From contig NZ_JAKIRP010000002.1 in assembly GCF_021646545.1 (NCBI RefSeq), positions 1 through 64,000 of the forward strand: a stretch of 64,000 nt of DNA. Direction: 5' to 3'. The position numbers and the translations under genes are program-made. Of the stretch, positions 1 to 10,600 are shown in pieces; positions within the stretch are counted from its first letter, which is position 1; the number at the start of each line of letters is the position of its first letter. This DNA comes from Chitinophaga filiformis (GTDB lineage Bacteria > Bacteroidota > Bacteroidia > Chitinophagales > Chitinophagaceae). The notes under the pieces are model-generated. The model had not been told where the DNA came from. It did not search any database and saw only the letters and a list, made by a program, of their open reading frames with translations.

Positions 1-1531
1 GGCCGTTCTGCAAGTACGGTTATAGCCTTGCTGGGTATATTGAAGTCAGGAGCGGCGTATTTGCCTATAGATACTGATTACCCTGTAGAACGCATCCGTT
101 ATATGCTGGAAGACAGTGGTGCTGTGCTGTTGTTAAGTGATAAAACAATACCTGAATTGAATTGCCGTCAGGAATTGTTGTTAACCGATTTATCGGGCTA
201 TGCTGAAAGTTATCCTGCCTGGGAGGTGAGTGGAGAAGATACCGCGTATGTGATCTATACTTCTGGTTCCACTGGTCAGCCGAAAGGTGTTCAGATCAGT
301 CATGATTCACTGACAGATTACGTGGAGACTTTCAGTGAGTATTTTGGCATAAGTAGTGCAGATGTGGTATTACATCAATCCTCCTTATCGTTTGATACCG
401 CTGTAGAGGAATTATATCCGGTGTTGATGGCAGGCGGTGAGTTAGTGATAGCGCCGGAGGGCGGTAAGGCAGTATCCGCCTTATGTGAGTTGATCCATCG
501 TCATAGCGTGACGTTGTTAAGTACAACGCCACTTGTCGTTGGTGAAATCAATCATGGTGGGTATGATCTATCCAGCCTGAAGATACTGATCAGTGGAGGA
601 GATGAATTAAGGCCGGGTCAGATAGATAAGTTGCCTTTATCATTGAATATTTACAATACCTATGGCCCCTCAGAGAGCACGGTATGTGCCACATATCATA
701 AAATAGAAGATCGCTCAAAGGCAGGCTTGCTGGGTCGTCCGATCCGTAATCGTGCCGTGTATATACTGGATAGTCAGGGGCGCTTGCAGCCGGCAGGAAT
801 GAGAGGCGAGATTGTTTTGGGCGGAACAGGCATCAGCAAGGGGTATCTGCATCGGGCTGAATTGAACGGCGAACGATTTATACCGAATCATTATGGCGCT
901 GGTATGTTGTACCGTACCGGAGACCAGGGCTGGTGGACTGCTAATGGGGAGCTGGTATTTGGAGGTCGAGTTGACACACAGTTGAAACTACGCGGCTATC
1001 GCGTAGAACCCGGAGAGATAGAATATGTGTTGCAGGGGTATACAGGGATAGAAAGCAGTGTGGTAGTGCCAGTGGAGATAGGAGGCGTATTACAATTGGT
1101 GGCTTACTACAGTGGTCAGACAGTTAGTGCAGATACATTAAGATCATATTTATTATCGTTGTTACCCTGGTATATGGTGCCTGCTCACCTGATATGTTTG
1201 GAGCAGCTGCCTCGTACGGTGAATGGGAAGATAGACCGTGAAAGGTTGCCCTTACCTACTGTGTTGGAAGTAGCTTTGCCGGAAGGAGAACACGAAGTAT
1301 TATTGGCAAGTATCTGGGCAGGGGAATTGGGAATAGCAGTGATTCACCGAGGCGATAATTTCTTTGCGCTGGGCGGTCATTCACTATCAGCCGTGAGGGT
1401 CTTGTCCCGTCTCTATGAGCAGACGGGTGTACGCCTTGAGTTACGCGATCTGTTCCTTCATCCTGAACTACAGGCCCAGGCATTGTTACTGGGACAGCGA
1501 GAACAGACAGGCTATCAGCCGATACCAGTAA
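1..1531 (+). repeat. copy 1 of duplicated A-T unit (partial)
   Basis: Direct repeat of 3028-4558 at a spacing of 3027 bp. The first 583 bases are identical, then scattered substitutions appear. Homology ends abruptly at the start of the following C domain. It probably extends upstream of the window. Confidence 0.95.
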
Positions 1532-4500
1532 CGGCAAACCGGTCACATTATAAATTATCAGCCGGACAACGGAGAATATGGTTATCAGAAGCAACAGCTG
1601 ATGCTAAGACTGCCTTTAACATAGCAAAGTTCTGCAGGTTATCGTATGAACAGGATTTTAACGATCAGGCTTTCATAGATGCATTTTCCTGTATCGTGTC
1701 CCGCCATGAATCGCTTCGTACTGTGTTTGTTGTACAGAACGGAGAGGTATATCAGCGGGTGTTACCAGTAGATGAAATTGGCTTTAGGGTGAATGTGGTG
1801 GATCTAAGTAGTGAAGAAGAGCCACTGTCGGCCGCGAAAGCAGCAGCACTGATACAAGCTGCAACTGCATTTGACTTGTATCATGGCCCTTTATTACGGG
1901 TAACGCTTTTCAGGTTATCTGCTACCGAATACTACTTCGCATTTGTCATTCACCATCTTATCAGCGATGGTTGGTCTATAGATGTGATCAGCCGGGAGTT
2001 GGAACAGTTATACTTGTCTGGAGATACGGCTAGCTTACCAATGCCACGTATCCAGTATAAAGATTATTTAGACTGGTCAGAAGAACGGGCAACGCAGACG
2101 GACTATTGGTCTTCGTTATTAACTGGCGTATTGCCTGTTACTGATCTGAGCGTATGGGGTGGTCACCGTAATAATGCACGTAAAGGCCACATTGTATATC
2201 ATCATTTAAATACAGAACTGGTAGCTGGCTTATCTGGCATAAGCAATGAGGTGACATTGTTTACCACCTTATTATCAGCATTCAGCCTATTGCTGCATCG
2301 ATATACAGGTCAGTCTGAGTTGATGCTGAGCACAGATAGCGCCGGCAGAACAGATCCGGACCTGGAAGGTCAGGTAGGATACTATTTACAGTTATTACCC
2401 CTGCGTTTTAAGCTGGCAGGCGATAAGAGTTTCCGCGACTACCAGCGGGATGTACATGAACAGTTACTGGATGCATATGTTCACCAGGAGAGCAGTGAAC
2501 AAATATTATCAGGGTTACAGGAACCTGGCATTTACGATATTTTATTCCTCTATCAGGATTTTAGTAAAAAGAATAATGAAGGGCTGAAGGTTACAACAGA
2601 AGACCTGGACAATGGTAGCAGTTTAAATGCGATGCAGCTGGAATGCTGGCCATCTGCAGAAGGTATAAGTCTAAAGCTGCGTTATGATACTTCTTTATTC
2701 AGCGAATGGCAGATGAGCCGTTTGCTGGAACATTATAGTTACCTGTGTGCTGCCATAGCAGCTTCACCTGATATGGCGCTGAATAGTTACGATATTGTGT
2801 CAGCTACGGAGCGTGAGCGTTTATTATCGTTCAATCCTCAGCCGGCAGGAATAACACAGGTAACGGTTACAAAGTTGATCAGCAGACACCCTGGCACAGC
2901 GATAGCTATCAGGGATGGAGAGAGCGCATTGAGTTATGCCGAACTGGAATCAGCTTCTAACCGCCTGGCGCATTACCTGCGTTTGACATGTGGTGTGGGT
3001 GCTGGCAGTATAGTGGGCTTACTGGCGGGCCGTTCTGCAAGTACGGTTATAGCCTTGCTGGGTATATTGAAGTCAGGAGCGGCGTATTTGCCTATAGATA
3101 CTGATTACCCTGTAGAACGCATCCGTTATATGCTGGAAGACAGTGGTGCTGTGCTGTTGTTAAGTGATAAAACAATACCTGAATTGAATTGCCGTCAGGA
3201 ATTGTTGTTAACCGATTTATCGGGCTATGCTGAAAGTTATCCTGCCTGGGAGGTGAGTGGAGAAGATACCGCGTATGTGATCTATACTTCTGGTTCCACT
3301 GGTCAGCCGAAAGGTGTTCAGATCAGTCATGATTCACTGACAGATTACGTGGAGACTTTCAGTGAGTATTTTGGCATAAGTAGTGCAGATGTGGTATTAC
3401 ATCAATCCTCCTTATCGTTTGATACCGCTGTAGAGGAATTATATCCGGTGTTGATGGCAGGCGGTGAGTTAGTGATAGCGCCGGAGGGCGGTAAGGCAGT
3501 ATCCGCCTTATGTGAGTTGATCCATCGTCATAGCGTGACGTTGTTAAGTACAACGCCACTTGTCGTTGGTGAAATCAATCATGGTGGGTATGATCTATCC
3601 AGCCTGAAGACACTGATCAGTGGAGGAGATGAATTAAGGCCGGGCCAGATAGATAAGTTGCCCTTATCATTGAATATTTACAATACCTATGGTCCTTCAG
3701 AGAGCACAGTATGTGCCACATATCATAAAATAGAAGATCGCTCAAAGGCAGGCTTGCTGGGTCGTCCGATCCGTAATCGCGCTGTATATATACTGGATAG
3801 CCAGGGGCGTTTGCAGCCGGCAGGAGTGAGAGGCGAGATTGTTTTGGGCGGAACAGGCATCAGCAAGGGGTATCTGCATCGGAATGAATTGAACGCCGAA
3901 CGATTTATACCGAATCAATATGGCGCTGGTATATTATACCGTACCGGCGACCAGGGCTGGTGGACTGCTGATGGGGAGCTGGTATTTGGCGGTCGAGTTG
4001 ACACACAGTTGAAACTACGCGGCTATCGCGTAGAACCCGGAGAGATAGAATATGTGTTGCAGGGGTATACAGGGATAGAAAGCAGTGTGGTAGTACCAGT
4101 GGAGATAAGAGGCGTATTACAATTGGTGGCTTACTACAGTGGTCAGACAGTTAGTGCAGATACATTAAGATCATATTTATTATCGTTGCTACCCTGGTAT
4201 ATGGTGCCTGCTCACCTGGTATGTTTGGAGCAGCTGCCTCGTACGGTGAATGGGAAGATAGACCGTGAAAGGTTGCCCCTACCTGAGGTGTCGCAAGCCG
4301 CCTTGCCGGAGGGAGAACGTGAAGTATTACTGGCGAGTATCTGGGCGGCGGAACTGGGAATAGCAGTGATTCACCGAGGTGATAATTTCTTTTCCCTGGG
4401 CGGTCATTCATTGTCGGCAGTGAGGGTATTGTCCCGTGTCTATGAGCAGACAGGTGTACGCCTTGAGTTACGCGATCTGTTCCTTCATCCTGCATTACAA

Positions 4501-7500
4501 GCCCAGGCATTGTTACTGGCGCAGCGGGAACAGACGGGTTATCAGCCGATACCAGTGGTACCACAACAGGAATACTATACCTTATCGCATGCGCAACAGC
4601 GCTTATGGGTGTTGGATCAGTTTAAGGAAGTAGCAGTGGCTTATAACATACACCTCTGTTACCGGTTGAAAGGCAATATAGATATTCCTTTGCTGGAAGC
4701 TGCATTCAGATATGTGATCGCGCGTCACGAAAGTCTCCGGACTAGGTTCGTTACCCAACATGGTGTTCCCTTTCAGCAGATTGCAGATATGACATTTCAT
4801 CTGGCATATGGTGATCTGTCGGCCGTTGCAGACAAAGAACAGCTGGTGCTTAAGGCTGCGGAAGAGGCAGTGATCGCGAGTTTCAACCTGGAAGAAGGTC
4901 CTCTTGTACGTGCATGTATCTGGCAATTGGAAGCGGAAGAATATGTATTTGTACTGGTAGTGCACCACATCGTTGCAGATGAGTGGTCCATGGGCATATT
5001 GATGGAAGAGCTGCTGGCAGTGTATAATGCTTACCGCGAGGGGAATCAGCCTGGCTTAAACAATCTTGCTATACAGTATAAGGACTATAGTGTCTGGCAG
5101 CAAACAGTCTTACAGGAAGAAAGAGCTGCTGCCGCCAGAAAGTACTGGACACAGCTCCTGCATGAGCCCCTGCCCTTGTTGTCTATGCCTACAGACCGTC
5201 AGCGGGAACCTGTCATGACTTATAGTGGTGAACGTATTGATGTAGTTATTCCTGCCGGGGCGTTTAAAGCACTCCAGCGTTTAATGAAAGAGGAAAACAG
5301 CAGTCTGTTCATGGGCTTGTTGTCGCTGGTATATGTGCTCTTATACCGTTACTCGGGACAAAAAGATATTATAGTAGGAACACCGGTAGCCGGACGGGAT
5401 CATCCTGCTTTAAAAGACCAGATCGGATTTTACGTCAATCTGTTGGCTTTACGCATGCAACTGGATGCGGCTGCTGGTTTTGCCAGTTTACTGCGAAAGG
5501 TGAAAGCGTTGTTGCTGGATGCATATACACATCAGGAATATCCTTTTGACCTTTTACTGAAGGAACTGTCTCTCAGGAGGGATTTAAGCCATTCTCCGCT
5601 ATTCGATGTGATGATGGTATTGCATGATGGCAGAAAGTCGGTAGGACTGAAAGATATCAACGCTACTGAAATAAAATTGGATACTGGTTTCAGCAAGTTT
5701 GACCTGACCTTCTTGTTCACCGAAACGGATGAGGAATTAGCGCTTACATTGGAATATAATACCGCCTTATTTGATAAGGAGCGGATACAGGGACTGGGGA
5801 ACCATTTTATACAACTGGCAGCAGCATTTGCAGCAGATCCCGATTGCCCGATCAGAGATGCAGCAATGCTGTCAGATGAAGAAAATGCGCAGTTACTGGA
5901 AGCGTTCAATGGCCTGGTAGCACCAGTGTCTGAAGAAACGCTGGTGAGCAGGTTTGAAGCTCAGGCGAGGCGTACACCACAAAAAATCGCTTACCTGGAT
6001 GCGGGCACACAGCTGGACTACAGAACATTGTCCAATCGTTCAACGCAATTAGCCAGGTACCTGGTTACTGCCGGTGAGGTTAAACCAAAGGAACCCGTAG
6101 CGCTGATCATGAACAGGAGTGAGTGGCTAATAACCGGCATGCTGGGCGTGTTAAAAGCAGGCGCCGCATACCTGCCGGTCGACGCCAGTCTGCCTGTGGA
6201 AAGGATCCGGTATATGCTTGCAGATGCAGGTGTTAAAGTGGCCCTATCTGCAGTGCCATTTAGCTGCGAAGATGTAACCGTATTGCCGGCAGATGTGCGC
6301 TGGGAAGAGATTGGACAGCAACAGGATATTGTTATACCCGAAGCAGATGATCTGGCATACGTTATTTATACCTCCGGATCTTCGGGAAGGCCCAAAGGAG
6401 TAATGGTGTCTCATTCCAGCATCGTACAGTTGTGTGACTGGCATACGACAGCCTTCCAGGTGAATGCAAATAGCAGGGCGACCCTGTTTGCCGGCGTTAG
6501 CTTTGATGCTTCCGGTTGGGAAATATGGCCCTATCTGCTGAATGGAGCAACCTTATACACGATACCGGAAAGCGCCAGATCGGATATGGAATTGCTGGGG
6601 AGCTTCCTGGCAACGCATGATATTTCTCACTGTTTCCTCCCAACAGCAGTTTGCAGAACACTGCTGAACAGCGGAGTTGCACTAAATACTGATCTGACAC
6701 TACTGACTGGAGGGGAAGCCCTGGGGCATATACCCGCACCAGTGTGCAAATTGTATAACAACTATGGTCCTACGGAATCGACAGTAGTAACTACCTCTTT
6801 CCGGGTTACCAACGCAACAAAAGGTGCTGTGCCTATCGGAAAGCCGATTGCAGGCAGAAAGGTGTATATACTCGACGAAAACATGCGTTTGCAGCCGGTG
6901 GGAGTGAATGGCAGGATATATATAGCAGGAGAGGGACTTGCACTGGGGTACCTCGGATTGCCGGATCTGACGGCAGAGCGCTTCTTAAGCAATCCTTTCC
7001 ATAGTGGTGTGATGTACGACAGCGGAGATACGGGAAGATGGCTGGCTGATGGGAACATTGAATTCACGGGTCGTGCAGATGAACAGGTGAAGATCAGGGG
7101 AAACCGCGTAGAGCCGGCAGAGGCTGCACATCAACTGATGCAGCACGAGCAGATAGAACAGGCAGTTGTATGTGCATTCGGCAACGCCGCCGACGTTTTT
7201 CTGGCTGCATACTACGTAGGAAATGATGAGATTCCTCCGCAGACACTGAGAGCCTGGTTGCAGCATCATCTGCCCGAGTACATGATACCTGCCTATTTCA
7301 TAAGGGTACCTTCCATACCACTTACAGTGAATGGAAAAACAGACAGGGATGCATTACCAGCCCCTGTTCCCGTTACTACCGACTTTACCGCACCGAGGAA
7401 TGAAACGGAAGAAAAACTGGCTGTTATATGGCAGGATATACTGGGCGTTTCAAGGGTGGGCATAGATGACAATTTCTTCCTGCTCGGAGGACAATCACTG

Positions 7501-7689
7501 AAGGCAATACAGGTGTTGTCAAGAATACATAAAGAGTTTTCCATAAAACTGGAATTAAGCAGTTTATTCCAGCACCCCATACTCTCAGATTTTCATGATG
7601 AAATAGCCGTGCTGATATGGGCGAAGAGCACGCAAACCAATGTAACCACTATTACGAATCCCACAAAAATTGACGAGATACTATTATGA
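1..7689 (+). CDS. NRPS subunit 1, 5'-truncated: A(Lys)-T / C-A(Lys)-T / C-A(Leu)-T
   Basis: Multimodular peptide synthetase that activates and condenses three amino acids. The reading frame is open from base 1, so the gene begins upstream of the window; the first candidate start (TTG at 28) lies inside an adenylation domain. Domain order: A1 (1-1250, entering near motif A2), carrier T1 (Ser codon 1381), C (1530-2860, HHLISDGWS), A2 (2880-4280), T2 (Ser 4408), C (4560-5900, HHIVADEWS), A3 (5930-7350), T3 (Ser 7495, GGQS instead of GGHS). Pockets read by eye: A1 and A2 DTESIGTVCK, close to a published Lys code (DAESIGSVCK); A3 DAWFLGNVVK, a classical Leu code. The C-terminus ends in NPTKIDEILL, resembling the tail of the next subunit, so it is a probable docking tag. 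The stop overlaps the next start by 4 bp (ATGA). A1 and A2 are almost identical in DNA. Substrates are inference; the family assignment is certain. Confidence 0.97.
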   Translation, partial: GRSASTVIALLGILKSGAAYLPIDTDYPVERIRYMLEDSGAVLLLSDKTIPELNCRQELLLTDLSGYAESYPAWEVSGEDTAYVIYTSGSTGQPKGVQISHDSLTDYVETFSEYFGISSADVVLHQSSLSFDTAVEELYPVLMAGGELVIAPEGGKAVSALCELIHRHSVTLLSTTPLVVGEINHGGYDLSSLKILISGGDELRPGQIDKLPLSLNIYNTYGPSESTVCATYHKIEDRSKAGLLGRPIRNRAVYILDSQGRLQPAGMRGEIVLGGTGISKGYLHRAELNGERFIPNHYGAGMLYRTGDQGWWTANGELVFGGRVDTQLKLRGYRVEPGEIEYVLQGYTGIESSVVVPVEIGGVLQLVAYYSGQTVSADTLRSYLLSLLPWYMVPAHLICLEQLPRTVNGKIDRERLPLPTVLEVALPEGEHEVLLASIWAGELGIAVIHRGDNFFALGGHSLSAVRVLSRLYEQTGVRLELRDLFLHPELQAQALLLGQREQTGYQPIPVTANRSHYKLSAGQRRIWLSEATADAKTAFNIAKFCRLSYEQDFNDQAFIDAFSCIVSRHESLRTVFVVQNGEVYQRVLPVDEIGFRVNVVDLSSEEEPLSAAKAAALIQAATAFDLYHGPLLRVTLFRLSATEYYFAFVIHHLISDGWSIDVISRELEQLYLSGDTASLPMPRIQYKDYLDWSEERATQTDYWSSLLTGVLPVTDLSVWGGHRNNARKGHIVYHHLNTELVAGLSGISNEVTLFTTLLSAFSLLLHRYTGQSELMLSTDSAGRTDPDLEGQVGYYLQLLPLRFKLAGDKSFRDYQRDVHEQLLDAYVHQESSEQILSGLQEPGIYDILFLYQDFSKKNNEGLKVTTEDLDNGSSLNAMQLECWPSAEGISLKLRYDTSLFSEWQMSRLLEHYSYLCAAIAASPDMALNSYDIVSATERERLLSFNPQPAGITQVTVTKLISRHPGTAIAIRDGESALSYAELESASNRLAHYLRLTCGVGAGSIVGLLAGRSASTVIALLGILKSGAAYLPIDTDYPVERIRYMLEDSGAVLLLSDKTIPELNCRQELLLTDLSGYAESYPAWEVSGEDTAYVIYTSGSTGQPKGVQISHDSLTDYVETFSEYFGISSADVVLHQSSLSFDTAVEELYPVLMAGGELVIAPEGGKAVSALCELIHRHSVTLLSTTPLVVGEINHGGYDLSSLKTLISGGDELRPGQIDKLPLSLNIYNTYGPSESTVCATYHKIEDRSKAGLLGRPIRNRAVYILDSQGRLQPAGVRGEIVLGGTGISKGYLHRNELNAERFIPNQYGAGILYRTGDQGWWTADGELVFGGRVDTQLKLRGYRVEPGEIEYVLQGYTGIESSVVVPVEIRGVLQLVAYYSGQTVSADTLRSYLLSLLPWYMVPAHLVCLEQLPRTVNGKIDRERLPLPEVSQAALPEGEREVLLASIWAAELGIAVIHRGDNFFSLGGHSLSAVRVLSRVYEQTGVRLELRDLFLHPALQAQALLLAQREQTGYQPIPVVPQQEYYTLSHAQQRLWVLDQFKEVAVAYNIHLCYRLKGNIDIPLLEAAFRYVIARHESLRTRFVTQHGVPFQQIADMTFHLAYGDLSAVADKEQLVLKAAEEAVIASFNLEEGPLVRACIWQLEAEEYVFVLVVHHIVADEWSMGILMEELLAVYNAYREGNQPGLNNLAIQYKDYSVWQQTVLQEERAAAARKYWTQLLHEPLPLLSMPTDRQREPVMTYSGERIDVVIPAGAFKALQRLMKEENSSLFMGLLSLVYVLLYRYSGQKDIIVGTPVAGRDHPALKDQIGFYVNLLALRMQLDAAAGFASLLRKVKALLLDAYTHQEYPFDLLLKELSLRRDLSHSPLFDVMMVLHDGRKSVGLKDINATEIKLDTGFSKFDLTFLFTETDEELALTLEYNTALFDKERIQGLGNHFIQLAAAFAADPDCPIRDAAMLSDEENAQLLEAFNGLVAPVSEETLVSRFEAQARRTPQKIAYLDAGTQLDYRTLSNRSTQLARYLVTAGEVKPKEPVALIMNRSEWLITGMLGVLKAGAAYLPVDASLPVERIRYMLADAGVKVALSAVPFSCEDVTVLPADVRWEEIGQQQDIVIPEADDLAYVIYTSGSSGRPKGVMVSHSSIVQLCDWHTTAFQVNANSRATLFAGVSFDASGWEIWPYLLNGATLYTIPESARSDMELLGSFLATHDISHCFLPTAVCRTLLNSGVALNTDLTLLTGGEALGHIPAPVCKLYNNYGPTESTVVTTSFRVTNATKGAVPIGKPIAGRKVYILDENMRLQPVGVNGRIYIAGEGLALGYLGLPDLTAERFLSNPFHSGVMYDSGDTGRWLADGNIEFTGRADEQVKIRGNRVEPAEAAHQLMQHEQIEQAVVCAFGNAADVFLAAYYVGNDEIPPQTLRAWLQHHLPEYMIPAYFIRVPSIPLTVNGKTDRDALPAPVPVTTDFTAPRNETEEKLAVIWQDILGVSRVGIDDNFFLLGGQSLKAIQVLSRIHKEFSIKLELSSLFQHPILSDFHDEIAVLIWAKSTQTNVTTITNPTKIDEILL
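3028..4558 (+). repeat. copy 2 of duplicated A-T unit
   Basis: Second copy of the Lys-type adenylation-carrier unit. The substrate-pocket residues are the same as in copy 1. The C domains following the two copies are unrelated in detail, so only A-T was exchanged. Confidence 0.95.
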
Positions 7690-10600
7690 GCATAAGCTTA
7701 TTGTTAGCCAGGTTGAAGCAATTGCAGGTGAGCCTTCAGTTGAAAGATGGTCAGCTGAGCATTAGTGCCCCTGAGGGGGTACTTACGCCCGAACTTATCC
7801 AGGAACTGAAGAAGGAAAAATCTGCCATCACCTCATTCCTGCGTAATCTGCAGGGAGGAAACTACCGGAAGATCAAACCCGTGCCCCAACAGGAGCACTA
7901 CCAGGTTTCCCATGCGCAGCGCAGACTGTGGCTGATGGACCAGTTTGGAGATACCACTGCCGTATATAACATACCCATGATCTGCAACATTCGCGGTAAC
8001 CTCGACATAGCGGCAATGGAGAAGGCATTTCAGACGGTAGTACAGCGCCATGAAAGTCTAAGGACCGTATTCCTGTTGTCGGATGGGGAACCGCGTCAGA
8101 AAATATTACCTGCTTCAGCCGCCGGTTGTCAGCTGATATATGAAGATCTTCAGGTATTACCTGATCCCTCTAAGGCTGCCTGGGAAAAGATACAACATGT
8201 CATATCCACACCTTTCAATCTGCAGGAAGGGCCATTGCTAAGAGTATGCCTGCTGAGGGTAGCTCCGCAGGTATCCCTGTTTGCTTTCTGCATCCATCAC
8301 ATCGTTGCAGATGAATGGTCTATGCAACTGCTGGTGAAAGAAATACTGTCCTTATATGACGCTTATTCCCAGGGGGTAACCATCACACCTGCTGTACTGG
8401 AGATCCAGTATAAAGACTATACCGCATGGCAGCTGGAATCATTGCATGAGAGCAGTGGACAGGAGCAGCGAAACTATTGGCTGGAGCATTTGAAAGGCCC
8501 CCTGCCGGTACTTGAACTGCCGGCAGATCAGCCTCGTCCACCAGTGCAGACCTACAACGGAGAACGTGTAGTGGCGATGATCCCGGCAGAAAAACAACAA
8601 TTGTTCGCCCACCTGGTACAGAAACGTACCGCCTCTGTTTTTATGGGATTGGTGGCTATCGTAAAGACCCTATTATATCGTTATACCGGGCAGGAAGATC
8701 TTATTGTGGGAACACCGGTGGCGGGAAGAGAGCATCCTGACCTGGAAGACCAGATAGGCTTTTATGTGAATACATTGGTATTACGTACGCAGTTAGATGG
8801 AAAGAAAGGATTTAATGAGCTGCTGGATAGCGTGAAGGATATGGCTTTGAAGGCCTATGCCAATCAGCACTATCCTTTCAACCTGCTGGTGGAGGAACTG
8901 GGCATGAAAAGGGATATCAGCCGTTCACCCATATTTGATGTCATGGTAGTACTGCAGGATGCTAATGAAAGCATCCCCTTGAAACTTCCTGGTGTAGATG
9001 TGCAGGAACTGGATATCCCTCTCTCTGGTAGCAAGTTTGACCTGACATTCTACTTCAAACAGAAACCCGAAGGCTTGCAGATAGAACTTGAATACAACAA
9101 AGATGTTTTCAGCCGTGTCAGGATAGAACGGATGGTTACACATCTGGAAGGACTGCTGGTGAGCGCAACAGCATCACCGGACCTGGCCATCAGTGAACTG
9201 CCATATATCAACCCGGCAGAATCGCAACTGATATTGGAGCAGTTTAATGATACCTCAGTTGCATTTCCGGCATTTGTGCCGGTACCTGCACTTATTGCAA
9301 AGCAGGCTGCATTACACTGGGAGAAGACGGCCGTTATTGCCGGAGGAAGCCGGTTAAGTTATGGTGAGCTGGAAAGAAAGGCAAAGCTGTTAGCTGCTTA
9401 CCTGCAACAACAACGGAAGCCCGGTGATCAGGCGCCTGTAGGTATATTGCTGGAGCGCACTGAGTGGTTGCCTGTTGCTATACTGGGAGTATTACAATCT
9501 GGTGTTGCTTATCTGCCGGTTGACTATAACGCACCGGCAGAACGTATCCGTCAGATACTGACTGCCAGTGGAAGCAGTGTCGTATTGACCAGCGAAGGAT
9601 TGCAGGCGCTCTTGTCTGGCTATGATGGGCAGGCAGTGATTGTCAGTGATGAAGCGATATACAGTAGTTCAGCAATGCCGCAGTTATTGCAGATAACTCC
9701 CGATACACTCGCATATGTTATATATACTTCAGGATCTACAGGACAGCCGAAAGGCGTGATGATCAGTCATGCGGCGCTTTATAACCTGATGCAGGCAATG
9801 AGTCACGAAACAGGCATCAGTGCCGCAGACAAATGGCTGGCAGTTACAACGGCCTCCTTTGATATGTCTGTCGTGGAATTGTTGCTGCCCTTAGTGAACG
9901 GAAGTCAGCTGGTCATAGCCACAGGTGAAGAAGTGTATTCGACAGATGCATTACAGGTGCTCCTGGATGATGGTATTACGATGATGCAGGCTACTCCGGG
10001 TATGTGGCATTTACTTATAGAAAGCGGATGGCAAGGTAACCCGGCGTTAAAGATCATTACCGGCGGCGAGGCACTTGGCATTTCACTGGCGCAACGTTTA
10101 CTGGACCGTTGCGATACTTTATGGAATATGTATGGCCCGACGGAAACCACCGTTTATGCCACCTGGCATAAGGTACGGCAGGCTGCGGATGCAGTACTGA
10201 TCGGCAGGGGTATTTCAAACATGAAGGCTTATGTATTGGATGCCAACCGGCAATTGCTTCCGGTTGGTGTACCCGGCAGATTATTCGTCAGCGGGGCCGG
10301 AGTGTCGGCGGGCTACCTGGGACAACCGGAACTGACAGCCGGCAGATTTACAGATAATCCCTTCCTGCAGGGAACACTCATGTATGATACCGGCGATATC
10401 TGTAGCTGGACGGCCGATGGATATCTCAGGTATTACGGCCGTGGCGACCATCAGCTGAAGATACGCGGATACAGGATAGAACCGGGAGAGATAGAGCATA
10501 TACTGCTACAGTATGCAGGTGTTAACCATGCTATTGTATGTGCCTTTGAGCGGGAGAACGAGAAATATCTTGCCGCTTATTATACAAGCCAGGACAATGT

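Noticed and set aside
28-30. TTG as the start codon of NRPS subunit 1
   Set aside because: The frame is open to base 1, and the same residues in the second copy (3028 onward) continue upstream without a break, so this is internal.
1-7689. Epimerization domain after the first Lys module, because the first C domain is divergent
   Set aside because: It keeps HHxxxDG and the full C-domain order, and lies before an A domain, so it is an ordinary condensation domain of another lineage.
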